A stretch of DNA of 64,000 nucleotides from Hydrogenovibrio halophilus DSM 15072 (lineage in GTDB: Bacteria > Pseudomonadota > Gammaproteobacteria > Thiomicrospirales > Thiomicrospiraceae). Each line of letters starts with the position of its first letter. Position 1 is the stretch's first letter. The notes beneath the pieces are model-generated. The model saw only the letters and a program-made list of their open reading frames with translations, searched no databases and had not been told where the DNA came from. Of this stretch, positions 1 through 9,619 are shown piece after piece. A program made the translations under genes and the position numbers. The stretch covers positions 2,239,164 to 2,303,163 of the forward strand of contig NZ_KB913033.1 of assembly GCF_000384235.1 (NCBI RefSeq). The letters are read 5' to 3'.

Positions 1-664
<664 letters not shown>

Positions 665-801
665 TCACCGGGGTTGAGCGAAACCACTGATTGAGATGAA
701 AGCCTGTTGGCGTGCCCGCTGGCATTGTCCCGGAAAAATCGATTTCTATGACGTCCGCAAGCCAGTTACCCGCCTTGTGAGTACGATCAGAATGGATTCG
801 T

Positions 802-830
802 ATTATAGACATTTTACCGAATCAGGGCAA
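802..830 (-). promoter_or_regulatory. Sigma-70 type promoter for pyrG
   Basis: On the minus strand there is a perfect -10 TATAAT (802-807), a 17-nt spacer and a -35 of TTGCCC (825-830). The -35 touches the stop codon of tilS. Transcription would start near 795, leaving a leader of about 175 nt before the pyrG ATG. Inferred from sequence only. Confidence 0.6.
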
Positions 831-2183
831 ATTGGATAACGGATCGTAGCCCAACAGGACACCATGCTCCGCTGGCGTGTCCGCTGAATAGACCACAGGC
901 CAGACGCGTCTCTGCCACCAGGGAATTTGCTGTTGGCGGAACCATTTTTTGATCCGCCCGCGATCCTGACGCCGACCCAGAAAGCCCGTCGGCATGGTGC
1001 AGACGCGCGGTTCCTCCCCGGTTTGACGCCATGCGTGAAGCGCAGACGGCAAGCCGTCCGCCTCCAGTTGCCATGCCAGAGGGTCGAATTGCGACAGCGG
1101 CTGATCGTAAGCACGGTCTGGGTCCTGCAAAAAATAAATGCGCCCCTGATCGATGCGCACAAGCTGCGGGACAGGTCGGTCGCTCAGCCGCCACTGGGGA
1201 TGGGCTTCGGGATTGGGGTTTTGCAACTGGGCCAGACACCAGTCCAGCAGTCTGGCATTGGGCTGGATGGGCCAGGTCTTCCGGGCCCACAACCGGATCA
1301 CATTTTTCACCCGGGCCTGTTGGGCGGATGGCCAATCCCTCCCCTGCAGAAACGGGCGCAAATCCAGACGGAACTGGGTGAACGAAAGCTCGGCCAGATC
1401 GGATTCGGCCAATTGGTTCAGCAGTTCGTCCGCTTCCTGCAAGCGTTCCGTGGTCTGGTACAAAGTGCGCTCAAACTGCGGCCAGATCGCTTTCAAGGCG
1501 GGCATCACTTCGTGACGGACCCGATTGCGCTGAAAGGCCGTGGACTGGTTGGATGGGTCTTCCACCCAGGACAGGCCTTCACGACTGGCGTAAGCTTCCA
1601 ACACCGCTCGTGGCTGATCCAGTAACGGACGCAAATGGTCAAAACGCCGGGAGGAGCCGACCAGAGGCGCGTGCATTTTCATGCTGCCAAGACCGGTCAG
1701 CCCTGCACCCCGCCCGAGGCGCTGCAGAAAGGTTTCGGCCTGATCCGTAGCGTGATGGGCAGTAAGCAGGTAAAACGCCGGAGAAGCCTTCCAACCGTTG
1801 GCCTCAGCGATTCCGTCGCTGCTCAGCCGGTTTTTCCATTCCGCCAGACTTTGGTTCAAAGCCTGATAACGGGCCGTTCTGGCCGCGGCTTCGGGGCCAT
1901 CACCTGGTTCGACCGTCATCGTTTTCGATTGAAAAGGCAGCGACCAACTCTGACACAACTGTTGGCAGAACGCCTGCCAGTCTGCGGACTGCGGCTGCAA
2001 TTGATGATCAATGTACACCGCCAGCAAACGCTCTTTGGGCACCGCTTGCGCCAGCAGATGCAAAAGCACCACGGAATCGAGTCCGCCGCTGAGCGCCAAC
2101 AGATAACAGGGAAGGTGGTTCGGGTCAGTCAGTGCATCCAGACGCTGTTTGAACGCCTTGTCCGGCTTCTCACTCAGATTCAT
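822..2183 (-). CDS. tilS: tRNA(Ile)-lysidine synthase
   Basis: TilS attaches lysine to C34 of the minor tRNA-Ile(CAU), switching its decoding from AUG to AUA. The 453-residue product carries the PP-loop ATP-pyrophosphatase motif SGGLDSV near residue 30, and DHQLQPQS and TAHHATDQAETFLQRLGRG motifs typical of the N-type ATPase domain. A longer open frame extends upstream, but the ATG at 2181-2183 is preceded by CAGGAG at good spacing and gives the family N-terminus, so I chose it. It lies 35 nt after accA and is probably cotranscribed with it. Essential in most bacteria. Confidence 0.95.
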   Translation of the reverse strand: MNLSEKPDKAFKQRLDALTDPNHLPCYLLALSGGLDSVVLLHLLAQAVPKERLLAVYIDHQLQPQSADWQAFCQQLCQSWSLPFQSKTMTVEPGDGPEAAARTARYQALNQSLAEWKNRLSSDGIAEANGWKASPAFYLLTAHHATDQAETFLQRLGRGAGLTGLGSMKMHAPLVGSSRRFDHLRPLLDQPRAVLEAYASREGLSWVEDPSNQSTAFQRNRVRHEVMPALKAIWPQFERTLYQTTERLQEADELLNQLAESDLAELSFTQFRLDLRPFLQGRDWPSAQQARVKNVIRLWARKTWPIQPNARLLDWCLAQLQNPNPEAHPQWRLSDRPVPQLVRIDQGRIYFLQDPDRAYDQPLSQFDPLAWQLEADGLPSALHAWRQTGEEPRVCTMPTGFLGRRQDRGRIKKWFRQQQIPWWQRRVWPVVYSADTPAEHGVLLGYDPLSNLP

Positions 2184-2218
2184 CCGGTTCTCCTGACTGG
2201 CTGAGCCAATGAACGCGG

Positions 2219-3181
2219 TCAGCCTTCGAAATTGCCGTACTGCATGTAACGCTGATAACGGGCTTCCAGCAAATCTTCCATCGACTGATTCTTGAGCGCA
2301 TCCAACTGATGCAGCAAGGCTTCTTTCAGGGCCGCCGCCGCTTTTTCCGGCTGACGGTGCGCGCCGCCCAACGGCTCGGTCACAATCTGTTCCACCAGTC
2401 CCAGTTCTTTCAGGCGCGGTGCGGTGATCCCCAGCGCTTCGGCCGCATCCGCGGCATTGGCGGCGTCTTTCCACAGAATGGAAGCACAGCCTTCGGGCGA
2501 GATCACCGAATAGGTGCTGTATTGCATCATCATGGTGGTGTCACCAACGCCGATGGCCAGAGCGCCACCGGAACCGCCTTCGCCAATCACGGTGCAGATG
2601 ATCGGCACCGACAATTGCGACATTTCAATCAGATTGCGGGCAATCGCTTCCGACTGGCCGCGTTCTTCGGCGTTGATGCCCGGATAGGCGCCGGGCGTGT
2701 CGATAAAGGTCAAAACCGGCAGGCGGAAGGTTTCGGCGGTTCGCATCAAACGCAAGGCTTTGCGATAGCCTTCGGGTCTGGGCATGCCGAAATTGCGGTG
2801 GATTTTTTCTTTGGTGTCGCGCCCTTTCTGCTGACCGATCACCATCACCGCCTGACCGTCGATGCGCGCCAGACCGCCAATGATGGCCGGGTCGTCCGCA
2901 AACGCCCGGTCGCCGTGCATTTCCTTGAAATCGGTGAAAATATGGCGGATGTAATCCAATGTGTAGGGTCTTTGCGGGTGGCGCGCCAACTGGGCCACCT
3001 GCACATCGGAAAGCTTATTGAAAATCGACTGGGTCACATTGCGGCTTTTTTCTTCCAGCGCCGAGACTTCCTTGAGCAAATCCATGTCGTCCGACCCATC
3101 CAGGTGGCGCAGCTCATCAATCTTCGCTTCCAGCTCCGCAATCGGCTTTTCAAAATCCAAAAATTCCAATTTCATTGTCAT
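2219..3181 (-). CDS. accA: Acetyl-CoA carboxylase carboxyltransferase subunit alpha
   Basis: This is the alpha half of the carboxyltransferase that moves the carboxyl group from biotin-BCCP to acetyl-CoA, the first committed step of fatty-acid synthesis; the partner AccD is not in the window. The 320-residue product starts [20 protein letters not shown], almost colinear with the E. coli protein (319 residues). It has the crotonase-type [10 protein letters not shown] oxyanion region and a DTPGAYPG motif. The ATG at 3181 is used here; an internal ATG six bases on is equally possible. dnaE, which precedes accA in many relatives, is absent. Confidence 0.96.
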   Translation of the reverse strand: MTMKLEFLDFEKPIAELEAKIDELRHLDGSDDMDLLKEVSALEEKSRNVTQSIFNKLSDVQVAQLARHPQRPYTLDYIRHIFTDFKEMHGDRAFADDPAIIGGLARIDGQAVMVIGQQKGRDTKEKIHRNFGMPRPEGYRKALRLMRTAETFRLPVLTFIDTPGAYPGINAEERGQSEAIARNLIEMSQLSVPIICTVIGEGGSGGALAIGVGDTTMMMQYSTYSVISPEGCASILWKDAANAADAAEALGITAPRLKELGLVEQIVTEPLGGAHRQPEKAAAALKEALLHQLDALKNQSMEDLLEARYQRYMQYGNFEG

Positions 3182-3386
3182 GTCCGTTGTTGTCCCCGGT
3201 GTGTGGTTGTTGAACCGCTTGCAAAAACAGGTGTTTGACCTGTTATGCGCAGACTCCAGTCTCAACCCCTGCCCGGTTTTTCTTGAAAAATCTGTGCGTA
3301 TTCTAGCAAACTGCGCTCAATTGTGCCGAACGCAATATAGCCCGAATATTTACCTTCGGGATAGATTGTGGTGCGATGCCTTTTTT

Positions 3387-3398
3387 ACCAGGCCTGGT
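3387..3398. repeat. ACCAGGCCTGGT palindrome, copy 1
   Basis: Intergenic copy 10 nt beyond the ycaO stop codon. It is flanked by six T on the left and GAAAAAA on the right, so the ycaO transcript would form a terminator-like hairpin followed by a T run. Confidence 0.9.
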
Positions 3399-3408
3399 GA
3401 AAAAAGGG

Positions 3409-5172
3409 TTAAGGCTTTGGCATGGCCTCCGCCTTGGCCGGACGCAAGCGCTCATGAACGGCACACAATGCCTGATGCGCCTGGCTCTGGGCAAACATGG
3501 CCTCGCCAATCGGCGCATCGAACAGAAATTGGGTGCCATCCAGATGCGCCCAGACTTCGTCCACCCGTTGCTGACCGAACAGGGTCGCCTGCAGGGCTTT
3601 CTGGTTGACGCCGGCGCGGGGTTCAAGCTGCGCTTCCAGCGCAAACGCCAAGGCCTGATAAAATCGTTGCCAGTCAGGGTCCTGCTGATAAATGCTGGCG
3701 ATTTCCACGGCTTCCAGCGCTTCTTCCACCGCCTGCAACTTGAGCAGCAAAAACACCCGTAAATCCGAAATGGTCATTTTTTTCCAGATTGTGTCCGGGT
3801 CCGGCAACAGCCCGACCAGATTCGCCACGCCCTGATGATCGGCAAACGCCAGACTCTCAAGTTCATGATAACACTGTGCATAATCCTGGGTGTCGGCCAG
3901 ATCGAACAGGGCTTCGCGCAATTGTCGGCCTCGGTTCTGGTTGTTGTCCAGCAATTCGGTCAGCGGAAACACTTCGGAAACGCCCGGCACCACAATCCGG
4001 CACGCAGGCAATCCGGCAAACTGGTAACGGGCAATAAAGACCTCGGCCGACAGTTCCTTTTCGATCAGATCAATCAATCCGGCGCGTTGCGCGGCAGAGG
4101 TGCTGACGTCTTCCAGTCGCGGCATGGCCTGGGTGACCTGCCAGTACACAAAGTCAAAATCGGGTTGATGACTGATGAAACGGGCGTGCAGCCAGCCACT
4201 GGAGTCAATAAAGTGGTTTTCAATGTTTTCGTCGGACGCCACCAGCGTTTCGTCAAAAATCGGCAGATCAAACCCGTCAAGATCGTTCAGGCTGCGCCCC
4301 TGCAAGGCCTCGGTCATGGAACGCTCCAGTGCGACTTCAAACAGAGGGTGCGCCCCGAATGAGGCGAAACAGCGACCGTTTTTCTGGTCAAACAGGGTCA
4401 CATTGATCACCGGAAAACGCCCGCCCAGCGAAGCATCGCGCACCGACACCGCCACGCCCTGCTCGCGCATGGCCGCCAGCGCTCGGGCCACCACCGGGTA
4501 TTCTTCCAATACCGTCTCAGGCACCTCCGGCAGACAGAGATTTTCGCGCAGTATCCGTGCCTTGACCCAGCGTTCCAGCACTTCGGACAAGCCCTGGGTT
4601 TCGGCTTCTTCAAAACTGTTGCCGGCGCTGAGACCATTGCTGGCGTAAAAATTACTCAACAGGTTTGCCGGAAAATACACGGTTTTCTGACGGGAAACGG
4701 CCTGCAATGGCAGGCATCGAATCGCGTCCGCCTGATCATTCAGGCTCAGCAGGTCTTCGCCGACAAGCTCATCTTCCGGGTCGTACAGCGCCCATAGCTC
4801 CGGGGTCAGAGTGTCGCGAAACGCCTCCAGCGGAAACCGTTTTTCATCGGGAAAATACAGCCAATCGCTGGCCGTGGGGGCCGTTTTGTGAGCACACAGA
4901 AAGTAATCCGAGAAGAAATAATTGGTCTGCAGACGCTCCAGGTATTCGCCCAGCGCACTGGCCAGCGTGGCCTTGCGGCTGGCACCCTTGCCATTGGTAA
5001 ACAACGCCGGACAGAACCGATCCCTGATGTGCAACCAATAGACATTGTCCACCGGGTTGGCCGCTTTGGCCTGATCGATGTCAAAGCCCAACTCGGTCAG
5101 GGACGATTGCATCCGGGCAATGGAATCTTCCAGGCAGGCGTCCTTGCCAATAATTTGCGTGCGTTCTGTCAT
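3409..5172 (-). CDS. ycaO: YcaO, accessory factor of ribosomal protein S12 methylthiolation
   Basis: The 587-residue product matches the E. coli YcaO type (586 residues) along its length: GKDACLEDSIARMQ at the start, FTNGKGASRKATLASALGEYLERL, and the ATP-site helix SFEEAETQGLSEVLERWVKA. In E. coli this protein is genetically linked to RimO-dependent beta-methylthiolation of Asp88 in S12; rimO is in the same window about 46 kb away. Other YcaO proteins form azolines with a partner peptide, but no such peptide or dehydrogenase lies nearby, so the housekeeping role is favoured. The ATG at 5172 has an AGGA ribosome site. Confidence 0.9.
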   Translation of the reverse strand: MTERTQIIGKDACLEDSIARMQSSLTELGFDIDQAKAANPVDNVYWLHIRDRFCPALFTNGKGASRKATLASALGEYLERLQTNYFFSDYFLCAHKTAPTASDWLYFPDEKRFPLEAFRDTLTPELWALYDPEDELVGEDLLSLNDQADAIRCLPLQAVSRQKTVYFPANLLSNFYASNGLSAGNSFEEAETQGLSEVLERWVKARILRENLCLPEVPETVLEEYPVVARALAAMREQGVAVSVRDASLGGRFPVINVTLFDQKNGRCFASFGAHPLFEVALERSMTEALQGRSLNDLDGFDLPIFDETLVASDENIENHFIDSSGWLHARFISHQPDFDFVYWQVTQAMPRLEDVSTSAAQRAGLIDLIEKELSAEVFIARYQFAGLPACRIVVPGVSEVFPLTELLDNNQNRGRQLREALFDLADTQDYAQCYHELESLAFADHQGVANLVGLLPDPDTIWKKMTISDLRVFLLLKLQAVEEALEAVEIASIYQQDPDWQRFYQALAFALEAQLEPRAGVNQKALQATLFGQQRVDEVWAHLDGTQFLFDAPIGEAMFAQSQAHQALCAVHERLRPAKAEAMPKP

Positions 5173-5273
5173 AATTTTTCCTGCTGTAAGGCTTAAAAAT
5201 ATTGATACGGTAAAGGGTATGAAAATCAGTAGAATGAAAGTGCGACTTCATAACCCATATAAGGAGAAAGACC

Positions 5274-5573
5274 ATGAACACCAAAGCATTCACCACCTCT
5301 CTGCTGGCTGGCGCTGTGTTTTTCGGCGCACAGGCACAGGCCTCAAGCCCGCACCCTGGAAAAGTCCTGCACGACGACGCCAACTGCATGAAATGCCATG
5401 CGGACATGGGCTACAACAAACCCTCTCTGAAAAAGATGGGCGTGGAGTCCTGGTCCGACCTGAAAAGTGCGATTTCCTATTGTGAAAGCAACCTCAATGT
5501 CGGCTGGTTTCCGGAAGAACAGGAGCAGGTGGCGGATTACCTGAATCAGGAATATTACCATTTCGACAAATAA
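5274..5573 (+). CDS. Small secreted monohaem c-type cytochrome
   Basis: The 99-residue product has a classic signal peptide (MNTKAFTTSLLAGAVFFGAQAQA) and one haem-binding CMKCH motif near residue 42, so it should be a periplasmic electron carrier. The C-terminal half (YCESNLNVGWFPEEQEQVAD) contains a lone Cys and no obvious second haem motif. The ribosome site AAGGAG sits ideally before the ATG. It is a lone plus-strand gene between two minus-strand genes and diverges from ycaO. Its redox partner cannot be told from this window. Confidence 0.8.
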   Translation: MNTKAFTTSLLAGAVFFGAQAQASSPHPGKVLHDDANCMKCHADMGYNKPSLKKMGVESWSDLKSAISYCESNLNVGWFPEEQEQVADYLNQEYYHFDK

Positions 5574-5638
5574 GGTCGTGCCCGAGCCTGTTGTCCCGAG
5601 TATCACCAGAACCTGTTTCTAACCTGACTGGGACATCC

Positions 5639-6499
5639 TCAGGCGCGGTCGTAAAGCCGGTCCAGACGCTGCTGCATCCGTTGACGCACTTCTGGATCGG
5701 CTTTTTCCTTGTCCGCATCCTGCAACGCCCCTTCTGCATCCCGAACCGCCTTGTCCATCGCTTCGATCATGAAATACAGATACATGGACTCTTCCAGACG
5801 TTTCCATTGCCGCTTTTCGGCAAACCAGTGTTGGCGCAATTCCGGCTCTTCGCTCAGGCGCTGCTCAATCGAGGCCAGCATCTCATCCAGATACGGCAGG
5901 GCATCATGAGGCCAGCGCGGCGCACCGGTATCGGTGTCGTAAAAACTCCGGCGGTGGGCAATCGCGACCTCAAAAGCCGGAATCATGGGCGTCAGGTCCA
6001 GTGCAGGCGCCCGATCCACCGCCCGTTGCAAAAGCTCTACCGACAGAACCGGGGCATCGGACAGCCAGCGTGAAAAACGGGTATGCAGGTTGTTGCGGTC
6101 GATAAAGTAGTGCTTGCCTGTGGCCAGTTCCATCGCGTTTTCACGGGGGACAATGTACTGCAAACCGTCACGACTCAAGCGTTTGGTGTCTTCCCATAAC
6201 TCCCAGCCGGACTCATCGGTGGTTTCACCGGCCGAATTGACCGCGATGGGTTCGCAGGACAAGCCGTAATCGTGCCCGACCACGTAATCGTTGACCCGGA
6301 TCTGATAATCGCCGTCGTCGCTGATTCGAGTCACAATGCCGGTGATAAACGCATCGTCCTGAATGGTGTTGGACGGAAACGCCACCAGTATGGAGTCGCC
6401 CTTGTCAAAAGAAGCGGCCATGGCCTGGGGGACAAACCCGGCCAGCAGTGTGACCAGAACCCAACCGAAGATAATTTGAGGGAAACCTGTTTTGCGCAT
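5639..6499 (-). CDS. Uncharacterised secreted protein
   Basis: I do not recognise this 286-residue protein. It begins with a signal peptide ending near QAMAAS, so it is probably periplasmic. The N-terminal half (KGDSILVAFPSNTIQDDAF, then GIVTRISDDGDYQIRVNDYV) reads like a small beta-barrel SH3/Tudor-like fold, and there are two Cys or fewer. The C-terminal third is charged and helical, rich in Arg, Glu and Gln, and could form a coiled coil. The ATG at 6499 is preferred over an upstream GTG because AAAGG lies eight bases before it. It is 94 nt downstream of tsaB and may be cotranscribed. Confidence 0.7.
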   Translation of the reverse strand: MRKTGFPQIIFGWVLVTLLAGFVPQAMAASFDKGDSILVAFPSNTIQDDAFITGIVTRISDDGDYQIRVNDYVVGHDYGLSCEPIAVNSAGETTDESGWELWEDTKRLSRDGLQYIVPRENAMELATGKHYFIDRNNLHTRFSRWLSDAPVLSVELLQRAVDRAPALDLTPMIPAFEVAIAHRRSFYDTDTGAPRWPHDALPYLDEMLASIEQRLSEEPELRQHWFAEKRQWKRLEESMYLYFMIEAMDKAVRDAEGALQDADKEKADPEVRQRMQQRLDRLYDRA

Positions 6500-6593
6500 G
6501 ATCGACACCTTTCTTTAAGTCAGATAACAATCATAACCGTTCTGGGATCGGGATGACATTCTCTCGCTCTCGTTGTCAGAAAATGGTCAGGAT

Positions 6594-7274
6594 TCAGCTG
6601 GTCACCTGGTTGCGCAGATATATCGGTTGCGGCAATGACTCGGTCACCAGACGCGCCTGATCCAGTCTTTGTGCCGCCACGGCCGCCACATCCCCGGCCC
6701 GAGGGTAAGCCGGGACAAACACGGAAAAGGCGTCTTCCCATTCCGGCAACGCCCAGACCAGATCGCCAATGCCCAGTGTCTGTTCGGTCGCGGCTTGATC
6801 GGCCACGCGCGCGCTGGCCGCCTCCAACCCGAGCATTTCGGCCGGTTGGGACACCAGCTGGCCGGTTTGCGAACGATGACCGGATTGCCAGTAGACTTCC
6901 TGCATCCGTGCGTCCAGACAGCCGACCCAGGTCTGGTCGGCCAGATCCGGGCGTTTTGACCAGGCCTGGTGAATCAGCGCTTCCAGCGTCGAAACCCCAA
7001 TGACCGGTTTCTGCCAGCCAAAACCCAGCCCCTGAATCACGCCAGCGGCAATGCGCACGCCGGTAAACGCGCCCGGTCCGTTGGCGTAGGCGAGACAATC
7101 CAGATCTTGCGCTGAGCACCCGCCTTGCGCCAGCACCTCCATTACCATGGGCAAAATGCGGTCGGCGTGTTTCTGTGGCGCCAGCTCAAACACCTCAAAC
7201 GTTTCGCCCTGTGTCAGCAATGCGGCCGAACAGGCTTTGGTTGAGGTTTCAATGGCAAGAATGGTTGGGGACAT
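6594..7274 (-). CDS. tsaB: tRNA threonylcarbamoyladenosine biosynthesis protein TsaB
   Basis: TsaB is the non-catalytic partner of TsaD in making t6A37 on ANN-decoding tRNAs. The 226-residue product begins MSPTILAIETSTKACSAAL and has the NGPGAFTGVRIAAG signature of the ASKHA fold, at the usual family length. The ATG at 7274 is chosen over an upstream in-frame start because it matches family N-termini. A palindrome copy is embedded at 6959-6970 and encodes part of HQAWSK in a region where E. coli TsaB also has an Ala-Trp. It follows the yoaA-type helicase by 32 nt; the same pair is neighbouring in E. coli. Confidence 0.94.
   Translation of the reverse strand: MSPTILAIETSTKACSAALLTQGETFEVFELAPQKHADRILPMVMEVLAQGGCSAQDLDCLAYANGPGAFTGVRIAAGVIQGLGFGWQKPVIGVSTLEALIHQAWSKRPDLADQTWVGCLDARMQEVYWQSGHRSQTGQLVSQPAEMLGLEAASARVADQAATEQTLGIGDLVWALPEWEDAFSVFVPAYPRAGDVAAVAAQRLDQARLVTESLPQPIYLRNQVTS
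6959..6970. repeat. ACCAGGCCTGGT palindrome, copy 2
   Basis: Lies inside tsaB and is read in the phase that encodes His-Gln-Ala-Trp-Ser. Flanks are TTTTG and GAAT. Confidence 0.9.
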
Positions 7275-7306
7275 AAGGTCAAACCTTTGCAAAGTTGGGA
7301 TTTATT

Positions 7307-9220
7307 TCAAACATTCAGCAAGCGATCCAGCGCATCCTGAGCCGATTCGGGCGTGTAAACCCAGGGACAGTCAGGCAGATTCTGAATAAACTGACGGCCA
7401 TAACCCTTTGTTTTCAATCGCGGATCGCACAAAACCAACAGCCCTTTGTCGGACGCATCCCGAATCAAACGCCCACTGCCCTGCTTCATCGTAATCAAGG
7501 CTTCCGGCAGCTGGAAATGAAAAAAGCTGCTGAGCCCTTTCTGTTTCAGGTCGGCTTCACGCGCCTCGACAATGGGATCGTCCGGCGGCATGAACGGCAA
7601 TCGATCAATCATCACCAGCACCAACGCTTCGCCTTTGATGTCGACCCCTTCCCAGAAACTGCCGGTGCCCAAAAGCAAGGCCTGATCTTCCTTGCGAAAT
7701 CGCTCGATCAAGGCGGACCTTGGCCCTTCGCCCTGCACCACCAGACTTCCGCTCCAGTGATCACGCAGAATGTCCGCCGCCTTTTTCACACCGCTGTGAC
7801 TGGTAAACAACAGAAAGGCCCGCCCTTTTGTTTTCTGCAGCAACGGCCATACCGCGCGCAGACAGATGCGAAGATAGTCGGGGTCATTGGGCGAAGGCAG
7901 TCCCACCGGATGATAAATGGCGGCCTGACTGGCAAAGTCAAACGGGCTGGTCCAGATCGCTGTTTGCGGCTCGACCAGGCCCAGTTTGTGGCTGAAATAG
8001 TCAAACGACGCATTGACGCTGAGCGTGGCCGAAGTAAAGACCCAGCTGCCGCCGAGTTTTTCCTGTTGTCGTGCAAACGGACCGGCCACACTCAGCGGGG
8101 TCAAATGCAAACTGAAACGCCCCTGCGAGGATTCCAGCCAGCGCACCTGATTTTCGGATTTCTGATCCAGCCACTGGTTCAGTTCCGAGGCCAGCGTCTG
8201 CACCCGTTGATACAACGCAGCCAGACGTTTGCCCCGATCCGTCAGCGGTTTGAGGCCATCGGCCAGATACTCGAGACGGTTGCGTAGGGTTTTCAGTGCC
8301 TGGACCGAAACCGTCGATTCCTGAAACTTCTGCCAGTTCCAGCGTTTTTCGAACTTGCCCAAAACCTGATTGAACTCGCTGATCGCCTCTGCCACCGAGC
8401 GCGCCTGATCCATTAACCATTGCGTGTCCGGCGCTTCCTTGGCGTAAGCCTCTTTCAGATCCCGAACGAATTCATCCAGTTGGTAACGACTCAGGCGGAA
8501 CCCCAGAAACTGCGCGGCCACGTCCGGCAGTTGGTGGGCTTCGTCAAAAATATACAGATCGGCTTTGGGCAGGAGGTCACCGAACCCCTGCTCTTTCAAA
8601 GCCAGATCGGCGCAGAAAAGGTGGTGATTGACGATCAGAATCTCGGCTTCGGTCGCGGTCTTTTTGACCTGCGGATAAAAACACTGGCTTTGGGCGGCCT
8701 GACCGCACTCATTCGCCTGGCAGAATTCCATGCGGGCGCAAACCTGCGACCAGACAGGATCGGATTCGTCCACTTCGGACAGTTCGGCCTTGTCGCCATC
8801 GCGCGTGGTCTGACTCCATTGTTCGATCCGGTTAAGTTTTGACCAGGCCTGGTCAGAATGGGCCTGCGCACTCTGGGCGATGGCCAGACGCTGGGGACAG
8901 AGGTAGTTTTCCCGGCCTTTGAGCAAGCGGACCCGGCCTGTGAATTGGGTCGCTTTTTTGATGTAGGGCACATCCTTGCGCAACAGCTGTTCTTGCAGGG
9001 TTTTGGTGGCGGTAGAAATGATTACTTTCTTGCCGGAAAGCATCGCCGGAACCAGATAGGCAAAGGTTTTGCCGGTGCCCGTTCCCGCTTCGGCCAGAAG
9101 CGTGTCCGACTGTTCAATGATTTCCGCCACGGCCTTGGCCATGGATTGCTGCGAATCCCGATGGCAAAAGGCCTGGTCGAATTCGGTCAGCCGACCGTTT
9201 TCGCAAAAATAGGCATCCAT
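7307..9220 (-). CDS. yoaA: ATP-dependent DNA helicase, DinG/YoaA (XPD-like) family
   Basis: A superfamily 2 iron-sulfur helicase of 637 residues. It has the Walker A stretch LAEAGTGTGKTFAYL, motif Ia TKTLQEQL, the Walker B DEAH box followed by QLPD, and late motifs GSFWEGVDIKG and GSGRLIR. Four cysteines between motifs Ia and II (NYLCPQR, EFCQANECG, QSQCFYP) fit the 4Fe-4S cluster of the XPD/DinG group. It is probably a DNA repair helicase that helps resolve blocked or damaged DNA. The size and tsaB linkage favour YoaA over DinG. The ATG at 9220 is used; the open frame extends 19 codons further. Confidence 0.9.
   Translation of the reverse strand: MDAYFCENGRLTEFDQAFCHRDSQQSMAKAVAEIIEQSDTLLAEAGTGTGKTFAYLVPAMLSGKKVIISTATKTLQEQLLRKDVPYIKKATQFTGRVRLLKGRENYLCPQRLAIAQSAQAHSDQAWSKLNRIEQWSQTTRDGDKAELSEVDESDPVWSQVCARMEFCQANECGQAAQSQCFYPQVKKTATEAEILIVNHHLFCADLALKEQGFGDLLPKADLYIFDEAHQLPDVAAQFLGFRLSRYQLDEFVRDLKEAYAKEAPDTQWLMDQARSVAEAISEFNQVLGKFEKRWNWQKFQESTVSVQALKTLRNRLEYLADGLKPLTDRGKRLAALYQRVQTLASELNQWLDQKSENQVRWLESSQGRFSLHLTPLSVAGPFARQQEKLGGSWVFTSATLSVNASFDYFSHKLGLVEPQTAIWTSPFDFASQAAIYHPVGLPSPNDPDYLRICLRAVWPLLQKTKGRAFLLFTSHSGVKKAADILRDHWSGSLVVQGEGPRSALIERFRKEDQALLLGTGSFWEGVDIKGEALVLVMIDRLPFMPPDDPIVEAREADLKQKGLSSFFHFQLPEALITMKQGSGRLIRDASDKGLLVLCDPRLKTKGYGRQFIQNLPDCPWVYTPESAQDALDRLLNV
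8842..8853. repeat. ACCAGGCCTGGT palindrome, copy 3
   Basis: Lies inside the yoaA-type helicase, between the Walker A region and the Fe-S cysteines, and encodes Asp-Gln-Ala-Trp-Ser. The left flank is TTTTG and the right flank CAGAA. Confidence 0.9.
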
Positions 9221-9307
9221 GTTCTCTGAAAGTGACAAGTCGAACGCTTCCTCAGTGCAGCGTTTCAAACCGCACAATCCTGAAAAAGCGAAATTCTACC
9301 AAAAAAC

Positions 9308-9336
9308 TGGACAAGACTGGGCTTTGTCAGTACAAT
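9308..9336 (+). promoter_or_regulatory. Promoter of the L36 gene
   Basis: TGGACA (9308-9313), a 17-nt spacer and TACAAT (9331-9336) form a good sigma-70 promoter reading toward the short L36 gene. Transcription would begin near 9343. Confidence 0.55.
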
Positions 9337-9341
9337 TCGCC

Positions 9342-9379
9342 GTTCAAATTTGAACCCGTTGTTAAGTTCGCTTTAACAA
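9342..9379 (+). promoter_or_regulatory. Palindrome and hairpin in the L36 leader (possible operator)
   Basis: A perfect 14-bp palindrome GTTCAAATTTGAAC (9342-9355) lies exactly where transcription should start. It is followed by a second inverted repeat, TTGTTAA (9359-9365) and TTAACAA (9373-9379). The placement is operator-like. In other bacteria zinc-free L36 paralogues are repressed by Zur, but this palindrome is not a clear Zur box. Confidence 0.4.
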
Positions 9380-9406
9380 CCAAGCGTAAACTATTGGATG
9401 TCTGAT

Positions 9407-9532
9407 ATGAAAATTCTATCTTCTTTGAAGTCGGCGAAAAAACGCCATAAAGATTGCCAGATCGTTCGTCGTCGTGGCAAGGTCTATGTGATCAACAAAA
9501 CCAACCCTCGCTTTAAAGCCCGTCAGCGTTAA
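9407..9532 (+). CDS. rpmJ: 50S ribosomal protein L36, zinc-free (YkgO) type
   Basis: This 41-residue gene encodes [18 protein letters not shown] followed by [20 protein letters not shown]. It matches the YkgO-type L36, which is basic and lacks the four-residue zinc ribbon of the usual L36; only one Cys remains. L36 sits in the large subunit near the peptidyl transferase region. It stands alone, away from the spc operon where the canonical rpmJ normally lies, with its own promoter and a strong terminator. Whether a second L36 gene exists elsewhere in the genome cannot be seen. Confidence 0.93.
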   Translation: MKILSSLKSAKKRHKDCQIVRRRGKVYVINKTNPRFKARQR

Positions 9533-9564
9533 ACAACGCTTAACGGCTTTAAGCCGGTTGGCAC

Positions 9565-9594
9565 AAAAAAGGCACCTGATCAGTGCCTTTTTTT
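9565..9594. terminator. Bidirectional terminator between L36 gene and cheV
   Basis: The stem GGCAC (9571-9575) pairs with GTGCC (9583-9587) around a TGATCA-containing loop, with an A run on the left and an eight-T run on the right. It can end both the plus-strand L36 transcript and the minus-strand cheV transcript. Confidence 0.85.
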
Positions 9595-9619
9595 ATGTCT
9601 GAAAGAAACCACGCCTTTG

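Noticed and set aside
2309-3238. A 309-codon plus-strand open frame
   Set aside because: It is antisense to accA, whose protein is unambiguous.
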